Notes: generated by a model from the letters alone, not told the origin. A DNA stretch of 64,000 nucleotides from Algibacter mikhailovii (GCF_014651495.1 NZ_BMWZ01000003.1:62001-126000); one strand, 5' to 3'; shown: positions 42,787 to 51,477, counted from the first letter of the stretch. Numbers and translations: made by a program.

Positions 42787-43429
42787 AGAAGGTCATAAAA
42801 TTATTATCATTACGCTCATATTCGTTGTGGGCTGTTTTCTTTTGGCTGATACTTACATCGGTCAAGCGTGGCTTAGAACTGTAATCATGATTGGATTATT
42901 GCTAGTCTTAATCTTAATTTTACAGTTTTTCAGAAATCCAAAACGTCATTCTGTTATTGATGACAAACATGTACTCTCCCCGGTTGATGGCAAAGTTGTA
43001 GTAATTGAAGAAGTATTTGAAAAAGAATATTTTAAAGAAAAGCGCTTACAAGTAAGCGTTTTTATGTCACCATTAAATGTGCATGTTACGCGCTACCCTA
43101 TTAGTGGCAATGTTATTTTCAGCAAATACCATCCTGGAAAATATTTAGTGGCTTGGCACCCAAAAGCTAGTGAAGAAAATGAACGTACTACTGTTGTTGT
43201 AGAAAATGAAACTTACGGTAAGGTCTTACATCGGCAAATAGCTGGTGCCCTAGCTAAACGTATTGTAAATTATGCCAAATTAAACAACAAAGCTATTCAA
43301 GGTCAAGACTCAGGCTTTATAAAATTTGGTTCTAGAGTAGATTTATTTTTACCATTAGACACTAAAATAAAGGTTAAATTAAATCAAAAAGTGAGTGGTG
43401 GCGAAACCGTTATTGCTGAAAAAGGCTAA
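42776..43429 (+). CDS. psd: Phosphatidylserine decarboxylase, short form
   Basis: The 217-residue protein has one or two N-terminal membrane segments (IIIITLIFVVGCFLLADTYI), HVLSPVDGKVVVIEEVFEKE, VSVFMSPLNVHVTRYPISG, and the self-cleavage site FIKFGSRVDLFLP, where Ser becomes the pyruvoyl cofactor. This is the short archaetidylserine-decarboxylase-like form common in Bacteroidota. It makes phosphatidylethanolamine. No pss (PS synthase) lies in the window. The ACBP gene overlaps its stop by one base. Confidence 0.95.
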   Translation: MFHKEGHKIIIITLIFVVGCFLLADTYIGQAWLRTVIMIGLLLVLILILQFFRNPKRHSVIDDKHVLSPVDGKVVVIEEVFEKEYFKEKRLQVSVFMSPLNVHVTRYPISGNVIFSKYHPGKYLVAWHPKASEENERTTVVVENETYGKVLHRQIAGALAKRIVNYAKLNNKAIQGQDSGFIKFGSRVDLFLPLDTKIKVKLNQKVSGGETVIAEKG

Positions 43430-43695
43430 TGAGCGATAAAGATTTAGACATAAGATTTCAAGAGGCCGTAGATCGGGTTAACAAACATGAAGAACCTTTT
43501 CCTGCGGACACGCTTTTAAAACTTTATGCCTATTATAAAAAAGCCACTAACGACTACAGAAAGCCAAAAAGTAAGAAGCCAATCATCAATGCGTTTAAGA
43601 CAAATGCGCTTTTTCAGGCGAGAGGACTGGATGTAGATCAAGCGAAACAATTTTATATTGATTTAGTTAATAATTATTTCTTGTACAGAGAGTAA
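43429..43695 (+). CDS. Acyl-CoA-binding protein
   Basis: The 88-residue protein is a four-helix ACBP: LDIRFQEAVDRVNKHEEPF then PADTLLKLYAYYKKATNDY with the signature Y-x-x-Y-K-x-A-T acyl-CoA contacts. ACBPs carry long-chain acyl-CoA in the cytosol; they are standard in eukaryotes and scattered in bacteria. Its coupling to psd/cdsA fits a role in supplying or buffering acyl chains for phospholipid synthesis. Confidence 0.9.
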   Translation: MSDKDLDIRFQEAVDRVNKHEEPFPADTLLKLYAYYKKATNDYRKPKSKKPIINAFKTNALFQARGLDVDQAKQFYIDLVNNYFLYRE

Positions 43696-43832
43696 GACTC
43701 AGGCTTTTTGGTGTTTTTTTACAAGCAATGCTCTATAATTGTTAATCCCTTTTACTGTACTCGAAAGAGACTCATAGTGTTAGCCGCATTATAAATCCGA
43801 TTTACATAACCAAATTTAGTATGTGTTGAATA

Positions 43833-43856
43833 ATTTGTAACTTACAGGTTACAAAT
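43833..43856. promoter_or_regulatory. Operator-like inverted repeat (ATTTGTAAC-N6-GTTACAAAT)
   Basis: Perfect 9-bp arms at 43833-43841 and 43848-43856 flank six bases. It lies 12 bases upstream of a -7 box (43869-43876), so its centre falls around -37 of the implied start, where a regulator would touch the -33 region. Being upstream of the start point, it is more likely a DNA operator than an RNA hairpin. Confidence 0.5.
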
Positions 43857-43868
43857 GTCGACAGCATA

Positions 43869-43876
43869 TAACTTTG
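43869..43876 (+). promoter_or_regulatory. -7 box for the lipoprotein gene at 43983
   Basis: TAACTTTG matches TAnnTTTG and is identical to the rsfS -7 box. Initiation about 6 bases later (near 43882) would place the leader hairpin at the very 5' end of a transcript of about 100 untranslated bases. Confidence 0.45.
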
Positions 43877-43883
43877 GGATTAC

Positions 43884-43911
43884 ATGAATAAAAAATAAAA
43901 ATTTTATTCAT
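43884..43911 (+). promoter_or_regulatory. 5' leader hairpin
   Basis: A perfect 10-bp stem (43884-43893 with 43902-43911, ATGAATAAAA/TTTTATTCAT) with an 8-base A-rich loop starts within a few bases of the predicted 5' end. It may protect the mRNA or affect translation. It has no T-run directly after it, so it is not a terminator. Confidence 0.4.
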
Positions 43912-43982
43912 ACCATGTATTCCATGCTAAGGTTCTACTAATCTTATACAGAAAGGTTCTGAACGATATAAAAATCTTGAAT

Positions 43983-44606
43983 ATGATTAAAAACATATTA
44001 AAAACTGCGGTAATATTTCTAATAGTATTTTTTTATTCCTGCAAGCAGGACAACTCAAAAAACAAGCATATTAAAATTACTCAAGATACTGAGACTGTTG
44101 AAAAGGTTCCAATTATAGACCCCAAAACGCCTGTAGATGATTACGCAAAACAAAGTGTAGACGACGCCTTAGCAGAAAAATTAAAAATCTACATATCCAC
44201 CCAATTTTTAAACAAAGAGGATTTAAATATCATATCAGATAATCAAAGAAAATTTCAGTTATACAAAATAGACTTAAACAATGATGGAGAAAATGAAGTT
44301 TTTATAAACTTTTTGACTTCATATTTTTGTGGCACTGGAGGTTGTACGCTTTTATTACTCAACAACAACCTCGAATTGATAACAAAATTTACTACTACTC
44401 GAACTTTATTTGTGGAACAAACATTTCAAAATGACTGGCGGGTTATAATGACGGAATCTCAAGGGAGCTGGAGAAAACTCATTTTTGATTCTGGCTCTTA
44501 CCCATCAAACCCTTCCATGGAAGACATAACAAATGAGTTTCCAAGCGGACATGCGGAAGTATTATTTGATGAAATTTACAGTAAAGCAAAAACATATTTA
44601 TTCTAA
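43983..44606 (+). CDS. Lipoprotein of unknown function
   Basis: ATG at 43983 (207 residues) is chosen over a TTG two codons earlier. The N-terminus is a lipoprotein signal (TAVIFLIVFFYSCKQD, Cys after FYS). The mature part has a calcium-loop-like LDLNNDGENEVFINF and then SYFCGTGGCTLLLLNN with two Cys that could form a disulfide, resembling small VCBS/FG-GAP-like bacterial lipoproteins. No catalytic motif is seen. It has its own promoter, an operator-like palindrome and a leader hairpin, suggesting regulated expression of a periplasmic or outer-membrane protein. Confidence 0.7.
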   Translation: MIKNILKTAVIFLIVFFYSCKQDNSKNKHIKITQDTETVEKVPIIDPKTPVDDYAKQSVDDALAEKLKIYISTQFLNKEDLNIISDNQRKFQLYKIDLNNDGENEVFINFLTSYFCGTGGCTLLLLNNNLELITKFTTTRTLFVEQTFQNDWRVIMTESQGSWRKLIFDSGSYPSNPSMEDITNEFPSGHAEVLFDEIYSKAKTYLF

Positions 44607-44810
44607 ACCACATGCATATCATGTAGGATTCGTACCTCTTTTTGCTAAAGAAGTTCCCTAGAGATTTAATCGTCGCTTAACCTCCATTTTACTTTATTTC
44701 TTATCTTTAAGTCCATACAAGTTTAATAGTTAGGTATATGCCATACCCAAATAAATAATTATCACCTCAACAGAATGTATTACTACTAAAAGTAGCATTG
44801 AGAAATTATA

Positions 44811-46571
44811 ATGAAAAAAAGTAAAAAACTATCTACACTTGCCTCAACAGCCATATGTGGCAATGACATAAGCTCATCTGTATTATATGTATCGGCGCTG
44901 GCCATTGCTTTTGCAGGTCAGTATGCTTGGATTACCCTTCTTATTGTGTCATTGGTTCTTTTTCTATTTAGAAAAATTTATGGAGAAGTAGTTGGAGCAT
45001 TGCCCTTAAACGGCGGTGCCTATAATGCACTTTTAAATACCACCAGTAAGTCCGTGGCCTCTTTTGCAGCTACTTTAACCTTATTATCCTATATGGCTAC
45101 CGCAGTCATTTCTGCAAATGAAGCCATTCATTACCTCCATCATTTAATTCCTGCGATACCCATCATTATTTCTTCTATAATTTTATTAATCTTTTTCACT
45201 CTTTTGACCATTGGCGGCGTTTCTGAGTCAGCGAAAGTGGCTATTGGGATTTTCCTTTTTCATTTAACATCTTTTGCCATCCTAAGCGCATTTATCACTT
45301 TCTATCTTTTTAATAATGGCATCAGCATATTTATTGAAAACTGGCATCTGCCCGTTACGGGAGGCAGTATTAGCAATGCCATTTTTCTTGGATTTGCAGC
45401 TTCAATGCTAGGCGTTTCTGGCTTTGAAAGCTCTGCCAACTTTGTAGAAGAGCAACAACGCGGTGTATTTCCAAAAACACTAAAAAATATGTGGATTATT
45501 GTGAGTATCATTAATCCCCTTGCGGCCTTGTTTGCTCTATCCTTATTTGCCATGCCCTTATTGCAAAGTGAGGCCTACCAAAACACCTTATTAATTGAAA
45601 TGGCCTCTCATGTGGGCGGAAACTGGTTAGCTATTATCATTGCTATTGATGCATTTTTAGTTTTAAGCGGAGCGGTACTCACAAGTTTTGTTGGTGTTTC
45701 CGGACTATTAGAACGAATGGCCCTTGATCGTATTTTACCACAATTTTTTCTAAAGAAAAACAAAAAAGGAAGTTCTTACCGCATCACTATTGTTTTTCTG
45801 CTGCTTACTATATCGGTTTTACTTATCACCAAAGGCAATGTAAAACTTTTGGCTGGCGTTTATACAATTTCATTCCTATCCGTAATGGCGCTTTTTGGAA
45901 TAGGTAATATTCTATTAAAAGTAAAACGGCATAGATTACCTCGCCCTGAAAAAGCAAGTTGGTTCGCAATCATTACAGCTATTACTGCGGTAATCATTGC
46001 GTTGATTGGAAACCTCATTATGCAACCTAAAGTGGGCGTTCCTAGTAATTTATCAGTGTTTTTAGAATATTTCATTCCTGCTATTATTTTGATAATAATA
46101 ATGCTAAACAGAACCATTTTATTAAAGTTCTTGTTGAAACTAATTCATTCCGTTTTTGATCCTTTCAGAAGATTTGTTCTAAATACCGATAAAAAAATTA
46201 TCTCTATTATTGATGATATCAATTCCCAAGAATTTGTGTACTTCACAAAAAATGATGACGTTGAAACATTAAACAAAGTCATGTTATACATTAAAAACAA
46301 TGAGCACACCAAAAAAATAAAAATAGTTACGGCTACAAAACATGGTTTTGAGGTTCCTGCTCAATTTAAAAACGACATAGACGTGGTGGATAGGGAATAT
46401 CCAGAGATAAAAATTGAACTTATAGAACTTAATGAAGATTTCACTCCTGAGTTAATTCATAAGCTATCAAAAGACTGGGACATTCCCATTAACTTTATGT
46501 TTATAGGATCGCCGGGGAATAGCTTCCCTTATAAAATTGAAGAGTTAGGTGGTGTGAGATTAATTATCTAA
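44811..46571 (+). CDS. APC-superfamily amino acid permease with C-terminal cytosolic domain
   Basis: The 586-residue protein has about 12 hydrophobic segments. The start of the first is glycine-bearing in the APC manner (STLASTAICGNDISSSVLYVS), and GFAASMLGVSGFESSANFVE matches the conserved segment-6 region. The last 150 residues are hydrophilic, beginning near VLNTDKKIISIIDDINSQEF and including TKKIKIVTATKHGFEVPAQF, with alternating strands and helices like a small universal-stress or regulatory domain. The substrate is unknown; amino acid uptake is typical. A Crp-like gene follows 80 bases downstream. Confidence 0.85.
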   Translation: MKKSKKLSTLASTAICGNDISSSVLYVSALAIAFAGQYAWITLLIVSLVLFLFRKIYGEVVGALPLNGGAYNALLNTTSKSVASFAATLTLLSYMATAVISANEAIHYLHHLIPAIPIIISSIILLIFFTLLTIGGVSESAKVAIGIFLFHLTSFAILSAFITFYLFNNGISIFIENWHLPVTGGSISNAIFLGFAASMLGVSGFESSANFVEEQQRGVFPKTLKNMWIIVSIINPLAALFALSLFAMPLLQSEAYQNTLLIEMASHVGGNWLAIIIAIDAFLVLSGAVLTSFVGVSGLLERMALDRILPQFFLKKNKKGSSYRITIVFLLLTISVLLITKGNVKLLAGVYTISFLSVMALFGIGNILLKVKRHRLPRPEKASWFAIITAITAVIIALIGNLIMQPKVGVPSNLSVFLEYFIPAIILIIIMLNRTILLKFLLKLIHSVFDPFRRFVLNTDKKIISIIDDINSQEFVYFTKNDDVETLNKVMLYIKNNEHTKKIKIVTATKHGFEVPAQFKNDIDVVDREYPEIKIELIELNEDFTPELIHKLSKDWDIPINFMFIGSPGNSFPYKIEELGGVRLII

Positions 46572-46651
46572 TATGATGTATTCACTAAAAAAAGCTTCTT
46601 ACGACTTTTCCTTGTAACTTAAAACATCCTTTCTAATAGTTGAACGTATTT

Positions 46652-47188
46652 ATGAACCCCATTAATATATTAATTGAAAAAATAGAGGATGAAAACCTTT
46701 GGCAAAAAGTAATACACTTAGAGCGGAATGAATATTTAAAAGTCAAAGGTAGTATTGACACAAATATCTATTTGGTGGTACAGGGGAGTTTAAGAATATT
46801 TGTAATTGATGAATACGAAGAACACACCATCAGGTTTGGCTATAAAAACAATCTTATAGCCTCATTAGATTCGTTCCTAAATGAACAACCTTCAGACTTC
46901 TATATTCAAGCACTTAAAAAAACAATAGTAAAATCCATCAGTAAAAAAGAATTTAAAACCTTTATTGAGTCATCTGAAGCGCACAAAAGTATTTGGTTAA
47001 ATATTCTAGAAAGTTTCGTTTTACAACAAATGGAAAGAGAACGAGATATACTTACCTCTTCTCCTATTGAAAGGTATCATAGAGTATTAGACAGAAGCCC
47101 TCAACTATTCCAAGAAATACCTAATAAATATATTGCTTCGTATTTACGAATGACCCCTGAAACACTTTCAAGAATTAAAAAATCTTAA
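46652..47188 (+). CDS. Crp/Fnr-type transcriptional regulator (cyclic-nucleotide-binding fold)
   Basis: Start at ATG 46652 (178 residues); a TTG at 46640 would add four. Residues about 10-110 form a cNMP-binding beta-roll (GSIDTNIYLVVQGSLRIFVI) without the canonical phosphate-binding RSxA loop, so it may not bind cAMP. The C-terminal part (ERYHRVLDRSPQLFQEIPNK then YIASYLRMTPETLSRIKKS) is the Crp-type winged helix, cut short as is common in Bacteroidota members. Targets unknown; neighbours on the same strand are an APC permease and a DinB-like gene. Confidence 0.88.
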   Translation: MNPINILIEKIEDENLWQKVIHLERNEYLKVKGSIDTNIYLVVQGSLRIFVIDEYEEHTIRFGYKNNLIASLDSFLNEQPSDFYIQALKKTIVKSISKKEFKTFIESSEAHKSIWLNILESFVLQQMERERDILTSSPIERYHRVLDRSPQLFQEIPNKYIASYLRMTPETLSRIKKS

Positions 47189-47244
47189 TTTCAATCAATC
47201 TTTTTAATGAATTATCTATTGACCTTTGCCTTAAAACAAATACT

Positions 47245-47805
47245 ATGGCATTAGCAACTAAAGAACTTTTACAAGACCTGTTAGAAATCACTCGTGCAAA
47301 CTTAAATAGCGCCGAGCAATTAAAACAACAACCTATTACGATTCTAAACGAGAGACAAAATCCTGAAAGCTGGAGTGTATTAGAATGTATTGAGCACCTT
47401 AATCGGTATGGCGATTTTTATCTTCCTGAAATAACAGAAAAAATAACAAACACGTATTACAAGCAGAGTACAACTATCTTTAAAAGTAATTGGTTAGGTA
47501 AATATTTTAGCAAGTCAGTAGCTTACAAAAAGAATTTATACAAAATGAAAACGTTTAAATCAATGAATCCAATAAATTCAAATCTCGACATTGCTACCAT
47601 TGATAAATTTATAGAACAACAGCATCGGGTAATTGCACTTTTAAATAAATCAAAACATGTAAATCTTGACAAAACCAAAACTGCTATTTCTATTTCAAAA
47701 TTAATAACCTTAAAATTAGGGGACACTTTTAGAGTACTCATTTTTCATAATGAAAGACATGTAAAACAGGCCCTAAATACATTAAATGCGGTGAGAACGA
47801 AATAA
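47245..47805 (+). CDS. DinB-like four-helix metal-binding protein
   Basis: The 186-residue protein has the DinB/YfiT pattern: NPESWSVLECIEHLNRYGDF (first metal His), and FRVLIFHNERHVKQALNTLN near the end with further His residues. The family includes metal-dependent thiol S-transferases such as bacillithiol transferases, as well as proteins of unknown role. No signal peptide. It follows a Crp-like regulator by 56 bases on the same strand, so they may be co-transcribed. Confidence 0.82.
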   Translation: MALATKELLQDLLEITRANLNSAEQLKQQPITILNERQNPESWSVLECIEHLNRYGDFYLPEITEKITNTYYKQSTTIFKSNWLGKYFSKSVAYKKNLYKMKTFKSMNPINSNLDIATIDKFIEQQHRVIALLNKSKHVNLDKTKTAISISKLITLKLGDTFRVLIFHNERHVKQALNTLNAVRTK

Positions 47806-47927
47806 TACTGCACTTGCAAATTAGGTCTTTATTTGGGTCGGGATTGCTATAGGACTATTTGGTTTCACGACTGAACCTACTGCAGATGCTCCTGAAAAGA
47901 ATTCTTATATAAAATTCTATTAAAACA

Positions 47928-48920
47928 TTACAACTTTCGGTTGAATCTAAAAATCTCTCCCGATTGTTCAACGTGAAAAAAAGCACAGTTAGAATAATGT
48001 ACAATTTTAAATGTTGAATGATAATCGAAACCGTCACTTTCTAAAATAAATATGGCATCCACATCAATATTTCCATAAGGAGAAATTCGTCTATACCGAT
48101 ATTCAAACTGCTTAGACGTGGCATACAACTCATACCAAGCCCCAGAACCAATTCCTGAAAGCCATTGCGCATTATCGTCCAAACCAGCAACAGCCTTAGG
48201 CTCTAGTGATCCTGCTACAGACGGCTCATGATTTCTTAATTTATCAAAAAAACAACGAAGGTTTTCGCGGTTCTTGGAACCTGTGTATTGAGATATCATA
48301 CCATTCTCAGTGACTTCATAAACATACTGTTCTGTATCTGCTATTAACACATTCCCAATGGTACTTGGTGTAAACCATTTTGAGTTTTTGAGTTTCTTTC
48401 TAATAGAAGCATTTGTAACGGAAGCAATCAAAGTATCTGTAACAAAACGAGCACAATTACTGGCATTTTTAATAAAAGCCGCATAACGAACAAAATGCAT
48501 GTTTTGCATTTCTGTTATATATGACCTTGCCAGATTATAATCAACAGCATTACAAACTGAGGCCACTAATTTCCCTTCACCATGTGTTAGTTTAGGATGG
48601 GTTGCTAAAAACTCCAAAATAGAATTGATGTTTGCAATAGAATCGCCTGCCATACTAGCCTGCATGGGAAAATGCAATTCATTATCTGTATCTCTTCCTC
48701 GTACGCGCCCTGTGGATTCCGTAGTTATATAACGACCAAAATCATAGTATTCTAAAACGCCCGTTTCTTTTTCTATTAGAACCAAAGCCGCATGACCAGC
48801 CCGCAAGTAATTCTTTTTGCCAATGCCTATATATTTTAAATAAGGCGAAAACCATTCTTTAGATACCATAACAACGGTATCTGGATAGGCCAATGTTAAA
48901 ATTATTCCAGTATTATTCAT
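47928..48920 (-). CDS. Predicted permuted papain-like thiol hydrolase (possibly DUF6695)
   Basis: The 330-residue protein has no signal peptide. Two blocks stand out: YLRAGHAALVLIEKETGVLE with His43, and KNASNCARFVTDTLI with Cys156. A His-bearing G-H-A-x-L-V strand before an N-C-x-x-F helix is the arrangement of circularly permuted papain-like proteins (LRAT/YiiX/DUF4105 type), which cut or transfer acyl or amide bonds. This catalytic reading is inference. The name DUF6695 is from memory. The gene starts inside the last 8 bases of the NRDE gene, so the pair is translationally coupled. Confidence 0.6.
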   Translation of the reverse strand: MNNTGIILTLAYPDTVVMVSKEWFSPYLKYIGIGKKNYLRAGHAALVLIEKETGVLEYYDFGRYITTESTGRVRGRDTDNELHFPMQASMAGDSIANINSILEFLATHPKLTHGEGKLVASVCNAVDYNLARSYITEMQNMHFVRYAAFIKNASNCARFVTDTLIASVTNASIRKKLKNSKWFTPSTIGNVLIADTEQYVYEVTENGMISQYTGSKNRENLRCFFDKLRNHEPSVAGSLEPKAVAGLDDNAQWLSGIGSGAWYELYATSKQFEYRYRRISPYGNIDVDAIFILESDGFDYHSTFKIVHYSNCAFFHVEQSGEIFRFNRKL

Positions 48921-49638
48921 TTACAACTTCCGGTACATTGAAGACTTTTGTTGTAACTATATGACTATCCAAATGCTCATAACGCATCTTTAAGTTACCA
49001 TGATCTTTTTCGACTTGAGTAATGCTTGTTGTTTTTACAAAACCCCGATCCATAACCACACCATAATCTTCGTTTCCCCGACCTGCCGATTTATGAAAAC
49101 CTAATAAGGCTTCTGAATCCAATATACTCTCAGATTTAAAGGCTTCAAACCAAGCATTACGCTCTTGTTTCATAACTGTAGAATACAAAGTAGATGATGA
49201 CCATATTTTTGATTCCAATGGCAAATCCGTAAAAAACTTTTGCTCACCATCCCATACCAATTCATAAAATTTTAAATCCGTATTCCAATCTGAAATCACA
49301 ATGGTAAAAGGTTCTATATCATTAAAGTCATAGCTATTAACTGTATTTACAATATCATCTGAAAGCATAAAATCATTTGCCACCACCCCTCTACTCATTC
49401 TATAACTTGATTTCCTTTGATGCAAATCAAACCCTCCGTTAAGCACGCATACTACTCTATTTTTTTCGCTGATACCAATCCAAGTTCCACCTGCCAATTG
49501 ATCCTTTGGGAATAACATTTTGGTGCCATTCACCTCGTAATAATCGGGAGCAAGCGCCATTCTATCTGGAGCTTCATCGCGATTTTGAGTTATAACAAAT
49601 CCTTTATTTTCTTTTGGAATTATAGTAAGAGTACACAT
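48913..49638 (-). CDS. NRDE (TANGO2) family protein
   Basis: The 241-residue protein begins MCTLTIIPKENKGFVITQNR followed by DE, giving both family marks: Cys2 directly after Met and the N-R-D-E motif. Further family blocks are GGTWIGISEKNRVVCVLNGG and the SRG turn. The fold belongs to the Ntn-hydrolase class, where Cys at the mature N-terminus would be the nucleophile. Human TANGO2 affects lipid/acyl-CoA and haem handling; the bacterial role is unknown. It is the first gene of a two-gene transcript with the permuted papain-like gene. Confidence 0.88.
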   Translation of the reverse strand: MCTLTIIPKENKGFVITQNRDEAPDRMALAPDYYEVNGTKMLFPKDQLAGGTWIGISEKNRVVCVLNGGFDLHQRKSSYRMSRGVVANDFMLSDDIVNTVNSYDFNDIEPFTIVISDWNTDLKFYELVWDGEQKFFTDLPLESKIWSSSTLYSTVMKQERNAWFEAFKSESILDSEALLGFHKSAGRGNEDYGVVMDRGFVKTTSITQVEKDHGNLKMRYEHLDSHIVTTKVFNVPEVVNE

Positions 49639-49739
49639 AAAACATCTAGTCTAAAAAGCGCATAGCAACTTACAAAAAATAAATAAAATTTAACGCGCTT
49701 TTAAGAAGTGTCTCACTCAATTTATCATTTGAAAATTCT

Positions 49740-49747
49740 TAAATTTG
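49740..49747 (+). promoter_or_regulatory. -7 box for pruA
   Basis: TAAATTTG matches TAnnTTTG, 43 bases before the pruA ATG. No well-spaced -33 TTG is seen. Confidence 0.45.
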
Positions 49748-49789
49748 CAGCATATTTACTGAATAATTTTTAATAAAAAACCTAATATC

Positions 49790-51418
49790 ATGGGAAAAGG
49801 CTTTTTTAATGTTCCAATAGCGGTTAACGAACCCGTAAAATCATATGTTCCAGGTTCGCCTGAAAGACTTGCAGTTTTAGAAGCATACAAGACAATGTTT
49901 AATAGTACAATTGATGTTCCATTATATATTAATGGCGAACATATTACTACAGGAAATACTAGAACAATGTCTCCACCGCATGATCACCAACACGTTGTTG
50001 GCACATACCATGTTGCGGAGCAATCTCATATTGACGATGCTATTGCAACCGCTTTAGAGGCTAGAAAGACATGGAGTCAAATGCCTTGGGAGCAACGTGC
50101 AGGTATATTTTTAAAAGCGGCAGAACTGATAGCTGGTCCTTACCGTGCTAAAATAAATGCTGCTACTATGATAGCCCAATCTAAAACGATTCATCAAGCA
50201 GAAATTGATGCTGCCTGTGAGTTTATAGATTTCTTACGTTTTAATGTGCAGTTTATGACTGACATTTATATGGAACAACCTGAAAGCACGAGTGATGCTT
50301 GGAACAGAATAGAATATCGCCCTTTAGAAGGTTTCACTTATGCTGTAACTCCATTTAACTTTACAGCTATTGCTGGAAATTTACCAGCATGTATGGCTTT
50401 AATGGGTAATGTTGTGGTTTGGAAACCTAGTGACAGTCAGGTGTACTCTGCTAAAGTTATTATGGATGTATTTGAAGAAGCTGGTGTACCTCCCGGCGTT
50501 ATCAATGTAGTTTTTGGCGACCCTGTTATGATTACCAATACGGTTTTGGCAAGTCCTGATTTCTCAGGGTTGCACTTTACAGGTTCTACATTTATTTTTA
50601 AAGAACTTTGGAAACAAATTGGAAATAATATACATAATTATAAAACCTACCCAAAAATTGTAGGAGAAACTGGAGGAAAAGATTTCATTGTTGCACATAA
50701 ATCTGCAAACCCTATTCAAGTAGCCACAGCTATAGTGCGTGGAGCTTTTGAGTTCCAAGGTCAGAAATGTAGCGCTGCCTCTAGAGCTTATATCCCAAAA
50801 AGCTTATGGGCTGATGTCAAAGCTCAGGTTATAAAAGATGTTAACTCATTTAAAATGGGATCTCCTGAAGATATGGGCAATTTCATTACTGCGGTAATAC
50901 ATGAAGGTTCATTTGATAAATTAGCGAAATATATTGATGCAGCGAAGACAGATTCAGATGCTGAAATTATAGTTGGGGGTAATTATGATAAAAGTAAAGG
51001 TTATTTTATTGAGCCAACAGTTATAGTAACAAGTAACCCTAAATACACTACCATGTGTACGGAGTTATTTGGTCCTGTTATTACCATATATATTTATGAA
51101 GATGATGCCTATGCTGAAACTCTGAAATTGGTAGATGAAACAAGTGAATATGCACTAACTGGTGCCATATTATCTAAAGACAGATATGCGGTTACTCAAG
51201 CAACAGAAGCTTTACAAAATAGTGCAGGTAATTTCTATATTAATGATAAACCTACAGGTGCTGTTGTAGGGCAACAACCATTTGGTGGCGCTAGAGCATC
51301 TGGAACGAATGATAAAGCGGGAAGTGCTCAAAATTTACTGCGCTGGGTATCTCCAAGAATGATTAAAGAAACATTTGTTACTCCTACGGATTACCGCTAT
51401 CCATTTTTAGGAGAATAA
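49790..51418 (+). CDS. pruA: L-glutamate gamma-semialdehyde dehydrogenase
   Basis: The 542-residue aldehyde dehydrogenase has the catalytic Glu in KIVGETGGKDFIVAHKSANP and the catalytic Cys in FEFQGQKCSAASRAYIP, plus AVTPFNFTAIAGNLPACMAL and the C-terminal GQQPFGGARASGTNDKAGS. These match the stand-alone delta-1-pyrroline-5-carboxylate dehydrogenase that completes proline degradation to glutamate. No proline dehydrogenase gene (putA/prodh) is in the window, so the two steps are encoded apart. A strong terminator follows. Confidence 0.95.
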   Translation: MGKGFFNVPIAVNEPVKSYVPGSPERLAVLEAYKTMFNSTIDVPLYINGEHITTGNTRTMSPPHDHQHVVGTYHVAEQSHIDDAIATALEARKTWSQMPWEQRAGIFLKAAELIAGPYRAKINAATMIAQSKTIHQAEIDAACEFIDFLRFNVQFMTDIYMEQPESTSDAWNRIEYRPLEGFTYAVTPFNFTAIAGNLPACMALMGNVVVWKPSDSQVYSAKVIMDVFEEAGVPPGVINVVFGDPVMITNTVLASPDFSGLHFTGSTFIFKELWKQIGNNIHNYKTYPKIVGETGGKDFIVAHKSANPIQVATAIVRGAFEFQGQKCSAASRAYIPKSLWADVKAQVIKDVNSFKMGSPEDMGNFITAVIHEGSFDKLAKYIDAAKTDSDAEIIVGGNYDKSKGYFIEPTVIVTSNPKYTTMCTELFGPVITIYIYEDDAYAETLKLVDETSEYALTGAILSKDRYAVTQATEALQNSAGNFYINDKPTGAVVGQQPFGGARASGTNDKAGSAQNLLRWVSPRMIKETFVTPTDYRYPFLGE

Positions 51419-51442
51419 AATATCATATTCAAAATAAAACAG

Positions 51443-51477
51443 AAAAATCCCAATAAAAAGTTATTGGGATTTTTTTT
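51443..51477 (+). terminator. Intrinsic terminator after pruA
   Basis: A perfect 14-bp stem (51443-51456 with 51461-51474), an AAAG loop and a run of eight T (51470-51477) lie 24 bases after the pruA stop. Confidence 0.92.
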
